NCBI GenBank assembly: GCA_012274445.1
Contig: JAAROD010000004.1
Location: 2,480,001-2,544,000, forward strand
DNA from: Sclerotiophoma versabilis
Lineage: Eukaryota > Ascomycota > Dothideomycetes > Pleosporales > Didymellaceae
Direction of reading: 5' to 3'
DNA length: 64,000 nucleotides
The first letter of the stretch is position 1. Each line of letters begins with the position of its first letter. The notes under the pieces were generated by a model that worked only from the letters and a program-made list of their open reading frames with translations, searched no databases and was not told the DNA's origin. Position numbers and translations under genes: made by a program. Shown in pieces: positions 53,370-64,000 of the stretch.

Positions 53370-56362
53370 GATGGGCTGCGAATGCGATTACGATATCCAG
53401 GTATTTGCGGCGGTACAATGTTGGGTTCGTTGTTGCTGCGTTACGGCGATGTTGATGTTCCGGCAAGTGTTTTGTCAACAGAGCGTTGGCGAGGAAGGGA
53501 CAAGCGCTTGACCTAATCCGGCAATTGCGGTTTGGGCATCATCATTGAGGCTAAAACTGCGAAGCTCACCAACATGATTCCGGATCATTGAAGGAACAAG
53601 AGGAATCCTGCAGATATGGTCATAGGCAAGTTGACGCTGTGGAAGTAGAGATTTAGTTCTGGTGATAGGGTGCGACCGACTGATACTTCAAGTAAGGTTC
53701 TCAATCTTAAGACAGCTTGCAGTACATGAGTGATTGAAGCTCGCACCCGTTGCGTGTCATTGGGCCTGAGAGTCAGTCCTGATTCATTTGCCCAGTATGG
53801 AGCCGTCAAGATCAGATTGCGCAAAGAGTAACAATCGAGAGGCAGGTTGTAGTATTAGATGAGCTGCACGTGTAGTTGAAGCAATTACACCATGCGTGCG
53901 AGTAGCTCTTTTGTTGAGCTTACACTACTTGATCTAAGACACCTCGTTCAGCTCTCGACTACTCAGGTTGTTTCGCAAAATCGGAAGGCTTTGCATAAGA
54001 TTGTTAAAGATCTTGTTACACTGGTTGATATTCGCAGGGCTTGTATGCAAAAAGCGACTGTTGCAGAATACAACAATATTCCAAACTCGAAAGAGACAAG
54101 GAAAGGACACGTAGGAAGTCAACCGTTAATTGCGTGCTTCGTTCCACGACAATCGATGAAGATCGTGACACCTTGGTACTCGCCCCAGCAACGCAGAAAT
54201 TGTTGGTAGCATGCTCGAAAAGCTGTGGCCTCGCTTCAATGCACGCATCTGCTTCCCCGCTGCCGTGACTGCTGCGGTGTGAGTACGGTGAGCTGTCGAC
54301 TATGTTTGTACAACACAGCAGGCACCGTTTGATAGGCTGCTAAATTCCGCTATGGCCAGTGCATTAGTCCTCGCTCGAGCTCTACAGTTCATCTGCATGT
54401 GTAGCTATCTACACAGCGATGAAACAGGGGCAGATGAAGTCTGCCAGCAAATTGTCAGATTGCAGCGAATTTTCTTCTGTTATAATAAGTCAGTAAGGAA
54501 AGGAACTGTGCGTCTGTGTGTGATATGTTGTTGTTTTATCGGTCAAGATGCAGAAGTCAAAGCAGTCTTCCAGGCATGCGGGCGAGAGAAGGTTCGAGGG
54601 CCCACAAAAAGAGCTTTTTGATGGCGTACCGATATTTATCGTAGGCTAGGGAGCAGCCTGCAAGAGCTCCTGGAACATCGGCAAATTGAAGTCAGCGCAA
54701 CATTGTTGTACTGCGATTCAGCATGTGTCGACGACAATTGACGTTTGGCATTTGCTGTTGTAACATGAACAAGACGATCTAAGCAGAAGAGTGAGCCCTG
54801 AAGATCCACAGGCCTAATGAGGACAGCTGCCAGGTATGCAGCCTAAAGTGAAACATGGTCGGACACAACATGGAGTAGTTGAAACAACTGCATGCCATGC
54901 TCTTCTCAGTACACAGCTTGAAGAGGCTGAGTTGACACGAGAACCGCGAAAACGTTTAATACGGAGCCGTCCGAGCCGACGTGTCATCAGTGATGTGTTC
55001 GTAACCATGACTTCTGATACGAATTGATAAGATCCGGCAGCTTGCATCCACGGATGCCCAAGACCCGGGTACCTGAGTGGATGAGCTGTAGAACGTTGTC
55101 GACGAGGATCTCCTCGACTAGGGAAGTCTACAAGAGGGGAGGCACCCCCGTAACGATGATATGCAACCGTAGAGCTGGCTAGCACTGGTGCCGTTGCTGG
55201 CAGAGGCTGCAAAACCGACGTGGCTCTCCACGTCCCGCAGGTTTCGATACTTTCTGCAGGACTTGAAGCACCGTTCCGTAATCCTCGGCGTGATCTGTCG
55301 CTAGCGAGAGGTCTAGAGTCTTCGGACGTCACTGGGCATGGTTATGCTCGTAGCCAATGTTGCCGGCGTGAGCTGAGGCTGGTGACCTCAAGAAGTTGAC
55401 TTGCTGTGAGCTGTGGTCGAGAGATTATCGGTTATCGAAGAGATTCGCTGCTCATGGGAGCCAGCGTGCTGACGATGGTGATTGGCACAGGCATTGATGA
55501 GGGCTGTGGCGGCCATGGATCCCATGATGCATCCGAGTAGCGTAGCCACAGTGGGCCTAGCAGCTCGCGCCTTCCTGCTGCTCGTGTAGAGGGAAGGCTC
55601 GACCAGAGGGATCGTCAGTGATCAACTGGGAGCGTTATGGGCGTCCAATCGAGGTTTTTGCCAGTCACACTCAGTCGCCATGAATTGCTTTGCTCGGCAC
55701 ATGTTCTGCATGGCATTCTGCACCAAGTCTTCTGAGCAGCGCCTGAACTGCGAGGCACCGCGAGGAGCCAACGTCTGCTCGTTAGCTGAGCAGCCATCGC
55801 CTGTGCGCAGACGGTTGAGGCAGTGGCACCGGCGGCCCCAGCGTGCGCCAGGCAATTCCCCGAACCAAGAACGCTGAAGGGCTGAAGGGGTATTTTTGGC
55901 GTGCCTCGTGGTGGGGGCTTCAGGGCTTTACTTCGTCACAGGCGTCCGAGCCTTTCCAAGGTTCAGCAGTGCCGCTGCGTGACTGTCAGGTCCCTTACAT
56001 CACACACGCCGTCTGGCTGCTCCAGGCGTTCCATCACCGCCGCCTCTCCCTTCCTCTGCCGCTCTCGACTTACTTTCCAGCTTCTCGCACACGCCGGCCT
56101 GCATTCTGACGCCCCATTTACCGGCCTGTCCACGTTGCTGCTCGCCTCAGCTCTCGCTTCCGCCCAGGACCCTGCCAGTCAGACATGATGCATTCTAGCC
56201 GACAGTGCAGCGACACCAACACCAGATAGGCCGACAGGTATCAGTGCACCACGCTCGCCCAATTCGCGTCTCGCGCGGTCACGTTTTGCGCTGGCGACGA
56301 GCTGAGCAAATCACCACCACCACCGCTGCCCAAGTCCTCGCCAGGCCGGCCATTGTGCATCC
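53370..56362. other. 3-kb region with no convincing gene
   Basis: Left end is the Nuf2 promoter. The right end is the leader of the 885-aa protein gene, with a 14-codon upstream ORF at 56185..56229. The middle holds short frames only; a 172-codon minus-strand frame at 54814..55332 has no domain and biased composition and is not called. Confidence 0.4.
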
Positions 56363-59020
56363 ATGCCGTGGCCGTTTGGGCGCAAGAGCGGAAGAGCCGC
56401 TAAATTAAAAGAGGGTCGCTCCGCGGTTGTGGACAGGAGCGGGCCTGTCGCAGAGCAAACCATCGCGACTCAGGGCCAGGGCAGCGATGCCCTGCAACAC
56501 AAACTCAGCCAGCGCAGCGGCCGCCGGAGAAGGACAAGTTCGCGCTCCACCGCGTCTCTGCACGACGTCGAGAAGAATCCTTTCAGCGACCCACCGCTCG
56601 ACCCTGGTGGCCTTGCAAAAGAGGCGCGTCTGCCCAACTCGAACTCCAGTGCTGAAGACATCACCGCCCTGCCACACAAGCGTCGCCTCGCCCACAGTCC
56701 GCACCTGCGACCCGTCACCCAGGACTTTAGCGGCGTGCCCTACAACTTCCATTCTCCCTCCCACACCAGCCTGCGCACGGCAAGAGAGCGGGGAAAGCTA
56801 CAGCGACCCCAGTCACTGCGCAGGGGTCCTCCCAACGAAACATCCCTGACCCGCCGCAAATCCAGCAAGAGGCGGAAAGAGCATGACCACATACGCGAAG
56901 AGGAGATCCGCGCGATGACTCTACCAATGCCGCAGAAGCGACCTGCCGGCAACTCTGGCGGCATGCTGCGTCGAGACAGCAAGAAGGTCAAGGGCGGCCT
57001 CAATGCACGCTTTGAACGCCCACAGTCCAACATCTCGCTACCTCTGGAAGACTCGATACACTCGTCCATGTCCGGCAACTCCGAACTACGTGCTTTCCGC
57101 GTCAGTGCCCTCGATATTTTCGCGCCACGACCGACCATTCGCTTCTCCGTCGGGTCGCAATACTACTACAGTGGCGACCGCTCGTCACCAACTGCTCGTC
57201 TAGAGAGAGGCAACTCACGGAGGGAAAGGAGGCCCACCAGCTCGAAGGAAGACAAGCAATGGAAAAGGACGAGCAGGATCGACGACCTCGCCGACACACT
57301 CGATGCTGGTGCCTTACGAGAGATCCTTGATAGGGATAAGCGACGTCATGAGAAGAAGGCCAAGGCAGATCAAGAGCGTCTACGCCGTCGACTCGAACGA
57401 CGCGCAGAAAAACAAAATGCTGCCTCAGGAGGTACCCCACCACTACCCGCCAGGAGTGATGCTGTTGGAGCAGTCGGCCTTGGTATCGACAGAGAGCTTG
57501 AAGTACCCAAACCGGAACCCATCCAAGAGCCTGTAGTGCCGATGGAGGATGTACGCCCAGTAACACCATCAACGCCGCCATGGCTTCGTCCGCTCACACC
57601 GCCGCCTCTGCACCGACTCGATACCTTAGGGCCTAGCACAACCGCTGGCAATGACAACAGTCAATTGCCCACTCCTATAGAGACCCCAATGGAGGACATG
57701 ATCATCTCAGATGCTCAAGCTGTCCGCTACTCTCGAGGGAACATCGCGGGTCCTGTGCATACTCGTGGACCATCGAATGTCTCCATGATGCCAGAATTAC
57801 TATCTGAGAAGCTGGCCGAAGAGTCGCCGTTCGAATCTGTCGAGCCACATTACGATCCCACAAGAAGCGGGTCATTGCATCCGGTCGATACCATCGATAC
57901 AACAACATCCAACAAAGGCTCAAGCTTCCGCCGACGTAGCTCGGATGGACGACGGATGGGTGCATTCGCGTCCTTCTTTCGACGAGGCAAGCGAAGTTCT
58001 CAAGAACCAGGACGCGTTACTCCATCAGAAGCTTCTTTTTCAAACACATCGCGAGAATCGATGTCTCGCCAGCCACTTCCAGCTCATCTGGTTGCGCCCA
58101 TACCGACCGCCCCAATTCTGATCAACAGACCGTCTAGCGTTCCTCGCCGCACAATGTCCAAGTTCAGAGAAGACTTGCCCGAATTCCCAATCTCTCCCCC
58201 CGACTCTCGAGTAGCATCGCCAGAAGTGCCTTCGACGAGTGCCATTGCCGCACGTCGTCGAACTCACAACCCAGAGAACCTCCGCGTTGGCTCCCTTGGG
58301 CTGGCAGTCAATTCTCGTTCAGATTCTCCCGTGAGTCCGGGTCTACCAATTGGCAATAAGATGTCACAATCGCTTGCATCAGTGGACTCAGAAGGATCAT
58401 GGTTGTCTGGCAAGCCTGTCAAGCGCATCTCGAATAAGTCGATGATGCGGTCTAGCGTTGCCTCTACAGCTGTTCAGCAAAACCCTGACTTCAACAACTC
58501 ATTTGAAGAGCTGGGGATGGCAGACGACGAGTATTTCAAAAGGTTAACACCCCAGCCAGACGAGCTACGCCGATCGAACCTTTCAAGCGAACTACTGGGG
58601 AGAAAAGCTAGCAGCACTGCCATGGCCACACTCGATGCTGCCGCCGAATCCGACGAAGAGGACGATCTTACTCCATCTGCACGTAAGTCCCAAGATAGCG
58701 AGTATGTCAAGGACGGCGTTGCCCGTCAGCCTACCGTTGTCCACCGGAACGTCCGGGTCAAGTCTACGGAAGGCTTGCTCACCATGTTCGATGCAGATGC
58801 AGATGCGCCGTCACCCGAGGAATCCCGCAAAATACTCGACCTGGAGCCTGACTCGCCACAGTCAGACGATTCAGGAGAGCCAGTTACGGTACAACGTGCA
58901 AAGAGCGTGGATTTTGGCAAACACCATGTGCGGCACCTCAGTGCCGGTTCGGCCAAGCTTTTGGATATTCAAAAGCTTTCAAGCGCAGCTTCACACAGCA
59001 GGCTGTCTCAGCATGAATAG
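56363..59020 (+). CDS. large disordered fungal protein, function unknown
   Basis: Single-exon frame of 885 aa from the ATG at 56363 (MPWPFGRKSGRAAKLKEG). The 5' leader has a small upstream ORF at 56185..56229, which could dampen translation. The protein is Ser/Arg/Pro-rich and mostly disordered. The most ordered-looking parts are FRVSALDIFAPRPTIRFSVG at ~245-264 and IDDLADTLDAGALREILDRD at ~308-327. The latter is followed by a highly charged helix (RRHEKKAKADQERLRRRLER) that probably forms a coiled coil or alpha-helical rod. Many Ser/Thr-Pro and Arg-x-x-Ser sites suggest heavy phosphorylation. A basic N-terminus and the lack of membrane helices fit a cortical or cytoskeletal scaffold, but this is only a guess. 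Confidence 0.75.
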   Translation: MPWPFGRKSGRAAKLKEGRSAVVDRSGPVAEQTIATQGQGSDALQHKLSQRSGRRRRTSSRSTASLHDVEKNPFSDPPLDPGGLAKEARLPNSNSSAEDITALPHKRRLAHSPHLRPVTQDFSGVPYNFHSPSHTSLRTARERGKLQRPQSLRRGPPNETSLTRRKSSKRRKEHDHIREEEIRAMTLPMPQKRPAGNSGGMLRRDSKKVKGGLNARFERPQSNISLPLEDSIHSSMSGNSELRAFRVSALDIFAPRPTIRFSVGSQYYYSGDRSSPTARLERGNSRRERRPTSSKEDKQWKRTSRIDDLADTLDAGALREILDRDKRRHEKKAKADQERLRRRLERRAEKQNAASGGTPPLPARSDAVGAVGLGIDRELEVPKPEPIQEPVVPMEDVRPVTPSTPPWLRPLTPPPLHRLDTLGPSTTAGNDNSQLPTPIETPMEDMIISDAQAVRYSRGNIAGPVHTRGPSNVSMMPELLSEKLAEESPFESVEPHYDPTRSGSLHPVDTIDTTTSNKGSSFRRRSSDGRRMGAFASFFRRGKRSSQEPGRVTPSEASFSNTSRESMSRQPLPAHLVAPIPTAPILINRPSSVPRRTMSKFREDLPEFPISPPDSRVASPEVPSTSAIAARRRTHNPENLRVGSLGLAVNSRSDSPVSPGLPIGNKMSQSLASVDSEGSWLSGKPVKRISNKSMMRSSVASTAVQQNPDFNNSFEELGMADDEYFKRLTPQPDELRRSNLSSELLGRKASSTAMATLDAAAESDEEDDLTPSARKSQDSEYVKDGVARQPTVVHRNVRVKSTEGLLTMFDADADAPSPEESRKILDLEPDSPQSDDSGEPVTVQRAKSVDFGKHHVRHLSAGSAKLLDIQKLSSAASHSRLSQHE

Positions 59021-60322
59021 ATGATCATTCTGAGGCGCCGAGAGATCATTTTTGGAAAACTGCATGACCGCCACACCACGCCACTCTTTTTAGTTTTTCT
59101 TTTGTCATTATCGGTCGTCACTGCACTCACCTCAGTCACTCTTTACAACATTTCCTTTACAATAGTTCGTTGCTTTTGGTTGGCACATGCAGTCCCCTGG
59201 ATGATTCTTCTCCGCCGAAGAGTGATCACTTTTTTGTTACGCACCTGCAGACGGCGGCTGATAGAAAGCGCTTGTCTCTGGAAGACTTCATAGCGCGGCG
59301 TTGGTTTGATTTTGGGAGTTGTCTGTTTTGGGCGTGATACCACTATGTATTGTATACAAGCTGCCAGCCTCAGCTTTTGTGTCCTTTTGTTCCTGTTGGT
59401 TCAATACCAAACAGGATTTGGGAGAAATTTCTGGTCACTGGCAATAGGAGACGCAAAGTGCGTCTCGAAGGGCCTATTTTTACACGGTGCATATGGATTT
59501 CAACAAAAATGTAATATCTAAGAACAATCTGGCATCGGGATTTTGGAGATGTACCGCGCTCACACGCCATATACGGCTTCTTAGAATTACCTGTAGTTTC
59601 AAATACAGCTGTCTTGATAGCTTCACCCTTTACCATCACAGGAAACTTGATTATCATTGCCGTTGCCTGGATCGCCAGTAGCTAAACCAGCCTGCAAGGT
59701 GCCCCTCCACGGTATTGGGCTGACACCGGAGCCATGGTGGGGCACGAAATTTGGCTTCACGACACCTCCAAGTCAAATAATATGTCGAACGCAAAGGGTA
59801 GAGCTGGAGGGCTCAAGATCAGTGGCACTTGATTACAGAACCAAGACAAAGCTACTGAGACAGTCGCCACGGCATCAAGAACTGTTTAACCTAAGCTATT
59901 CCTTCCTGAAAAGGAAGACAGAACCCTGGCGGGGTGTCGGGCAAGCGCGCACGTCATGGCCTGCAGCAGCCCACCCGCGGCGGCGAGGTAAGCCCTCTAG
60001 CATTAATCATCGTTTCCCTCAAACTCCGCCAGCCTCTGCTGAGACTCCCCCAACACGCCGCAATCCGTAAGTTGCCTTTTTCTTGTTCGTGTCTGCTCTC
60101 TCATCTTGCGTACGTGCGCGAACCGGCATCTTTGTTTTTGCCTTTGTGCAGGGACTCGACGACTCGCGCGCCTTTGCCGAATCAAAATCTGGCGGCGCAT
60201 CGTCCACTTTGTCACCACGTTGTAATCAGCCCCGGCAGGCATCTTTGTCCAGTTCATTCTATCAGCCGAATATTATCAATCGTCTAGTCTTCTGTCTCAC
60301 TTCTTTCTACTGTACTTATACT
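59021..60322. other. intergenic region, no gene seen
   Basis: 3' flank of the 885-aa gene and the promoter and leader of the thioredoxin gene. The Pro/Ser/Thr-rich frames near 59657-60290 show no family motif, and no in-frame upstream ATG extends the thioredoxin model. Confidence 0.4.
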
Positions 60323-60941
60323 ATGTTCAACCCATCGACGTCACGATTTGCGAGAACACTGCTTACCTCTGCGCGTCTGCAAACAGCTTCAATTAACCCC
60401 ACATCCACCGTGAACCTATACCGACCCCTTCTTACACAGAAGTTCTTCTCCAACACAGCCAGAATGTCTGACACCGGCGTACACAACCTCCAGACGTAAG
60501 TCTTCCGTTGTCGCGATGGCGCAATATCGCAATGTCTTACCTGTGTGGGCGACGTCATTGTCTCTGCAAGCAAATGCTAACAACATCACAGCAAGTCTGC
60601 CTTCGACGAGGCGCTTGGCGACAAGTCCAGCCTGATGGTTCTTGACTGCTTCGCTACCTGGTGCGGACCTTGCAAGGTCATCGCGCCTCAGGTCGTCAAG
60701 TAAGTCGGTTGGCACCCATAGCTCCAACATTACTCATGACCTCTGCAGGTTCTCCAGCACATATTCCAACGCGCGCTTCTACAAGCTCGATGTCGACGAG
60801 GTCCCTGACGTTGCACAAGAACTCGGCATCCGCGCCATGCCCACCTTCCTTCTCTTCAAGAACGGTGAGAAGGTCGCCGAGGTCGTTGGTGCCAACCCCA
60901 AGGCCCTCGAGGCCGCTATTAAGTCCAACATCGACGCATAG
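60323..60941 (+). CDS. TRX: thioredoxin with mitochondrial leader
   Basis: Small disulfide reductase acting with thioredoxin reductase. Exons are 60323..60495, 60592..60699 and 60749..60941, giving 157 aa. The catalytic motif is FATWCGPCKVIAPQVV, with WCGPCK at residues 81-86, and the cis-Pro loop is AMPTFLLFKNGEKVAEVVGA. A ~47-residue extension precedes the usual fungal start: MFNPSTSRFARTLLTSARLQ is Arg/Ser/Thr-rich without acidic residues, as in mitochondrial presequences. An in-frame ATG at 60464 starts MSDTGVHNLQT, which is a normal cytosolic thioredoxin N-terminus. So one gene may make both a mitochondrial and a cytosolic form. Both introns have GTAAGT donors. Confidence 0.93.
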
Positions 60942-62677
60942 ATTGCGTGCGTACCAACAACCCGCAAACGATCTCGTTCGGCAGCTTAGCATTGGGTGGA
61001 GGAGGAAATGGACACGAAAGGCGGCATTTTTAGGTGCACATGGCTCCCTGCCAGTCATTGAAGGGACATATTGCAGTAGAGATACCATGATACCTTGCTA
61101 AATGACACGACTTGACATAAACTACACTTCTGTTTTGCCTCGCACTTTTCTCGTATTTCGCGGTTTTGCGGTACACGTTTCTCAGGTCGACGCTGAAGCA
61201 CCTAGAGCTTACAAATGCAACATTTCGAGATCGGCCTGCCTCGGCATCTCCACCCCTATCCACCACCACTGATTTTTCAGTGCCTGTGGGCAGGGTAGCT
61301 CACCGGTACCTCGTAAGGGTGTCCGGACTTGGTGAACGACCCCGACGCTGAATCTTAGCAGAGTCTACAGAATCACCATCCGGATTTTCTCAGCATCTAC
61401 AGCATCCTAGGACGGCATCTGGTCGACAGAGCATATTATGAGGAGGGACCACGCTGAATCTATGACAGATGCGCCAACCCGTTGCTTCGTCTCCAATCTA
61501 TTCGGGACTACATACCTCCAGGCAGACGAATCAAAGCCTAACGGGAAAAACTGAGTGTGACAATATCACATGTAAGACTTGTCTGCTCTATCTCGACGTT
61601 AAGTTTGATTCACGGTTGTTTTCTCGATCTAAGGGTCATGCAAAAGGAAATGTATGCGGCGACATGCAGCGGCTTCCAAAGTTTGGTGTAGGTGCCACTG
61701 ATCATTGAAGAATCGTCCGCAGCCACCGTAGACTCTGGACTTCGGGCATCTGCACTATATTTGACAGCACTGGCTCCTGGTACCTACTAATGCAGCTTGT
61801 CACAGGTGTAAACTTGATATATCTGGTTAGATCTTTACTAATGAATGAAACCTTCCGAAGCAAAACGCATTCGTTCGTGGAGAGCATGAGCTGCCGACCA
61901 TGATTCCGAACCTTCCCTTATCAAAAGCGGACATTACCGATCTGGAAAAGCACACCACTCAGGACCAGGTTCAAATGTACCTAAGCTTGAACTTTCAAGT
62001 GGAGTATCCGATCTTGGTGTAAGGGAACCTTTCGAAGTGGTCCTACGGCTTGAAAGCTTATCTCCCTTACGCGTCCGCTAAATTCGGGACAGTTTAAACA
62101 CGACAGCAGTCAAGTGGTTTTGCAAGCGGCAAACGCCGGCATGTCTGCCCGTTTTTATTCTCTTCGACACCCTGTTATTTATTGCTTGTCCGCGCTTCGT
62201 TTGCTAAATGATTTCTGCTCGATCCTCCCTCTCCTCTTATTTTCCCCTCCGGTTGCAATTTACAGCTTTAAATTCCTTCACCATAGTCGCTAATCTCAAT
62301 CGGCTTGTCGATCTGATGGTAATGCTTTGCGGCTTCTCATCAGCCAACGCTTCGCTTCTCGGTGGTGTCACGGCATCTTCGGTCCCTCGGTCAATGCTAC
62401 CGCTTCTTGTAAGTTCAATGCTTTGAGAATCGGCCAGCTCCTTCGCCAAGTCCTCGCCCGCTGCTCTTTCTGAGCACTTCGCGGATAATGTGAATAGTGG
62501 GAAGTGAGAGTCTTGGTTTTTGGAATGAGAGCCAGGGAGGAAATTGTGTGATCAGGAAGAACCTGTGTTGGCGGAACAGGATGAGGAAAGTCCAAACAAA
62601 GCATTCATACTTCCTCATCGTAACCATGACAACTAACCTTGCTTATAGTTCCTACAGAATTTCTCAATTCCAATGTC
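60942..62677. other. 1.7-kb region with no convincing gene
   Basis: 3' flanks of the converging thioredoxin and alpha/beta hydrolase genes plus more than 1 kb with only short, unsupported frames. No repeat or RNA gene recognised. Confidence 0.4.
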
Positions 62678-63823
62678 TTATAGCTGCTGCACCCACCTCA
62701 AGATTTCCTCTGCACCTCTCTCCCACTGAATATGGTTCTGCAGGTGATGACCCAACCCCCTCGCGACCTTGAAGCTAACACCGCTCCATTCATCGCCGCT
62801 CCCAAATATGATCTGATTCTCAGAAACATCATCCAATTTGCCAACCCTGACGCAGTGATGAAACGCCGCACTGTATCTGTCCGCTGCGTCCCTTAGGATG
62901 CTCGGTGTGCATAGCACATCCTGCTCGCCAGCCAATACCATGAATCTCGGCGCAATGCCAGCAGATTCGTTCGATTCGGAGGCTTTCTTTGGTGCCCAGC
63001 CGACAATTGAGCTTATAACATCTGGGCCGGTGACGAAGCGGAAGAGGGCTTGCATAGGCCAAAGCATAGATTCGTACGGACTCAGTAAGGACTCAAGCTC
63101 TTTGACAACAGATGTTGGCGTTGAGGATGTGAAGAAAGCGTCATGGACTTGCTTTGTTGTTGCAAGGATGTATCGTGGGTGAAAGAGCCGATAGGGGAAA
63201 TGAATTGGTGCTGTCAAACCCCAGAATTTGTAGACCGACCAGCTGGGCGGCGATTAGCGCAAAGATTTTACGGCTCAAGCTCGAGATGAGAAGCCTTACG
63301 AGCCAAAGCCTGGAACTGCCGCCAACATACAGAATCCCTGCACCTTCACCAAGCCTCTGCTCAATGCATATTGACTCAATGCACCGCCTGCAGAGTGAGC
63401 AATTAAGACAATCCGAATCTTCTCTTCAGCATTCGTTCGCTCCATCTCCAGCTTCTCCACCTCCTTCACTCCAGCAACCAGGTCCTGCGCTATCGTCCCC
63501 CGAGGTGTGAAATACATACTCCAGAACCCAGGGTACCAACTGTTTCCGTGTCCACGGTAGCTGATCGCATAGCAAGGGAAGCCGTGCGAAGAGAAGTAGG
63601 TAATGTAGGAGAGCCATACAGAGGCACAACCAAAGCCGCCGTGGGCGAAGAAGAGAGGTGGTTTTGAGGAATTGGACTCAGCAGGTATAGCGGCCAAAAG
63701 CTCGAGCGGACCTGAGGATGTGTTGACGTAGCGGCGAGAGATGCCCTCTGGAAGTGGTATCCAGGGCTTTGGTGGGTTGGGCGACGGTGCACGCCATTGC
63801 AGAGCGAAGGGTCCGAAGTGCAT
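62678..63823 (-). CDS. alpha/beta-hydrolase fold protein
   Basis: Exons 63300..63823 and 62678..63242, giving 362 aa. The 57-nt intron has donor GTAAGG, a CTAAT branch and acceptor CCCAG, joining GFGS to WSVYKFWGLT. Fold signatures are the oxyanion-hole HGGFGCASVW, the strand/turn GFPCYAISYRGHGNSW, the nucleophile elbow VLIAHSAGGALSQYAL (Ser in Ala-His-Ser-Ala-Gly) and the late acid/His region around RFMVLAGEQDVLCTPS and ARGLGHHLQNHI. The family includes esterases and lysophospholipases; the substrate is not predictable. There is no signal peptide, so it is probably intracellular. Confidence 0.88.
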
Positions 63824-64000
63824 AGCGATGAATTTAGATGTGAGTTTGATTGTACTTCCGTTGCTATCTTTGTTTAGTAGTATACTATACCAAGGTATCT
63901 ATCGAGGTCAATAAGGTTTCTCGCTTGATGTGAATCTTGAAACTGCCATGTCTATGATATATTATTGATCTGACAGCATCTTGCTAGACCATTTGGAAGA
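63824..64000. other. window edge, hydrolase promoter
   Basis: Upstream region of the alpha/beta hydrolase gene, truncated by the end of the window. No element recognised. Confidence 0.3.

Noticed and set aside
54814..55332. 172-codon minus-strand frame
   Set aside because: No domain, Arg/Ser-rich composition, no splice or leader support; likely chance in GC-rich DNA.
61960..62000. tRNA-like GGTTCAAAT box
   Set aside because: No matching A box, acceptor stem or anticodon arm around it.

Overview
The window reads as nuclear DNA of a filamentous ascomycete, probably a Dothideomycete near the Pleosporales. The evidence is an alpha-aminoadipate lysine gene (homocitrate synthase), fungal sterol isomerase ERG2, fungal-style respiratory subunits, short introns (mostly 46-80 nt) with GTAAGT/GTACGT-type donors and CTAAC/CTGAC-like branch sites, and no operons. 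The order is an inference from protein flavour, not a measurement. All gene models below were built by hand from splice signals, and every spliced model keeps frame across its junctions.

Layout. 0.1-4.3 kb: a long disordered protein (-). 5.3-7.0 kb: two respiratory-chain genes head to head, ATP synthase subunit f (-) and the complex I NDUFS4/21-kDa subunit (+). 7.8-10.1 kb: a small unknown gene whose 3' end is tandemly duplicated and decayed, then a secreted SGNH/CE3-like esterase (-). 10.1-13.9 kb: no gene seen. 13.9-17.4 kb: two nuclear-looking unknown proteins (-). 19.9-20.9 kb: a PPOX-type FMN-binding protein (+). 21.4-27.1 kb: DNA polymerase delta subunit Cdc27/POLD3 (-) divergent from tubulin cofactor D (+). 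27.6-31.5 kb: a small unknown protein, peroxisomal D-amino-acid oxidase (-) and an OTU-family protease (+). 31.6-35.2 kb: a small unknown, a four-helix membrane protein with His/Asp and Thr/Asp repeats, and ERG2 (all -). 37.0-40.2 kb: a 2EXR/F-box-like protein and a GNAT acetyltransferase (-). 41.9-45.0 kb: isopentenyl-diphosphate isomerase and homocitrate synthase (-). 45.9-53.4 kb: a predicted CCA-adding tRNA nucleotidyltransferase fused to a Tti2 domain (-), Trs85/TRAPPC8 (+) and Nuf2 (-). 53.4-56.4 kb: no convincing gene. 56.4-63.8 kb: a large disordered fungal protein (+), thioredoxin with a mitochondrial leader (+) and an alpha/beta hydrolase (-).

Most genes are housekeeping: respiration, isoprenoid/sterol synthesis (IDI and ERG2), lysine synthesis, DNA replication, microtubule and kinetochore assembly, vesicle tethering, redox. 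I see no secondary-metabolite cluster, transposon ORF, tRNA, rRNA or CRISPR array. The most unusual item is the continuous reading frame joining a complete CCA1 enzyme to most of a Tti2 protein (TELO2-TTI1-TTI2 cochaperone). Next are a 411-bp tandem duplication with mostly transition differences between its copies, the head-to-head pair of oxidative-phosphorylation genes, and an orphan exon-like stretch just downstream of subunit f.
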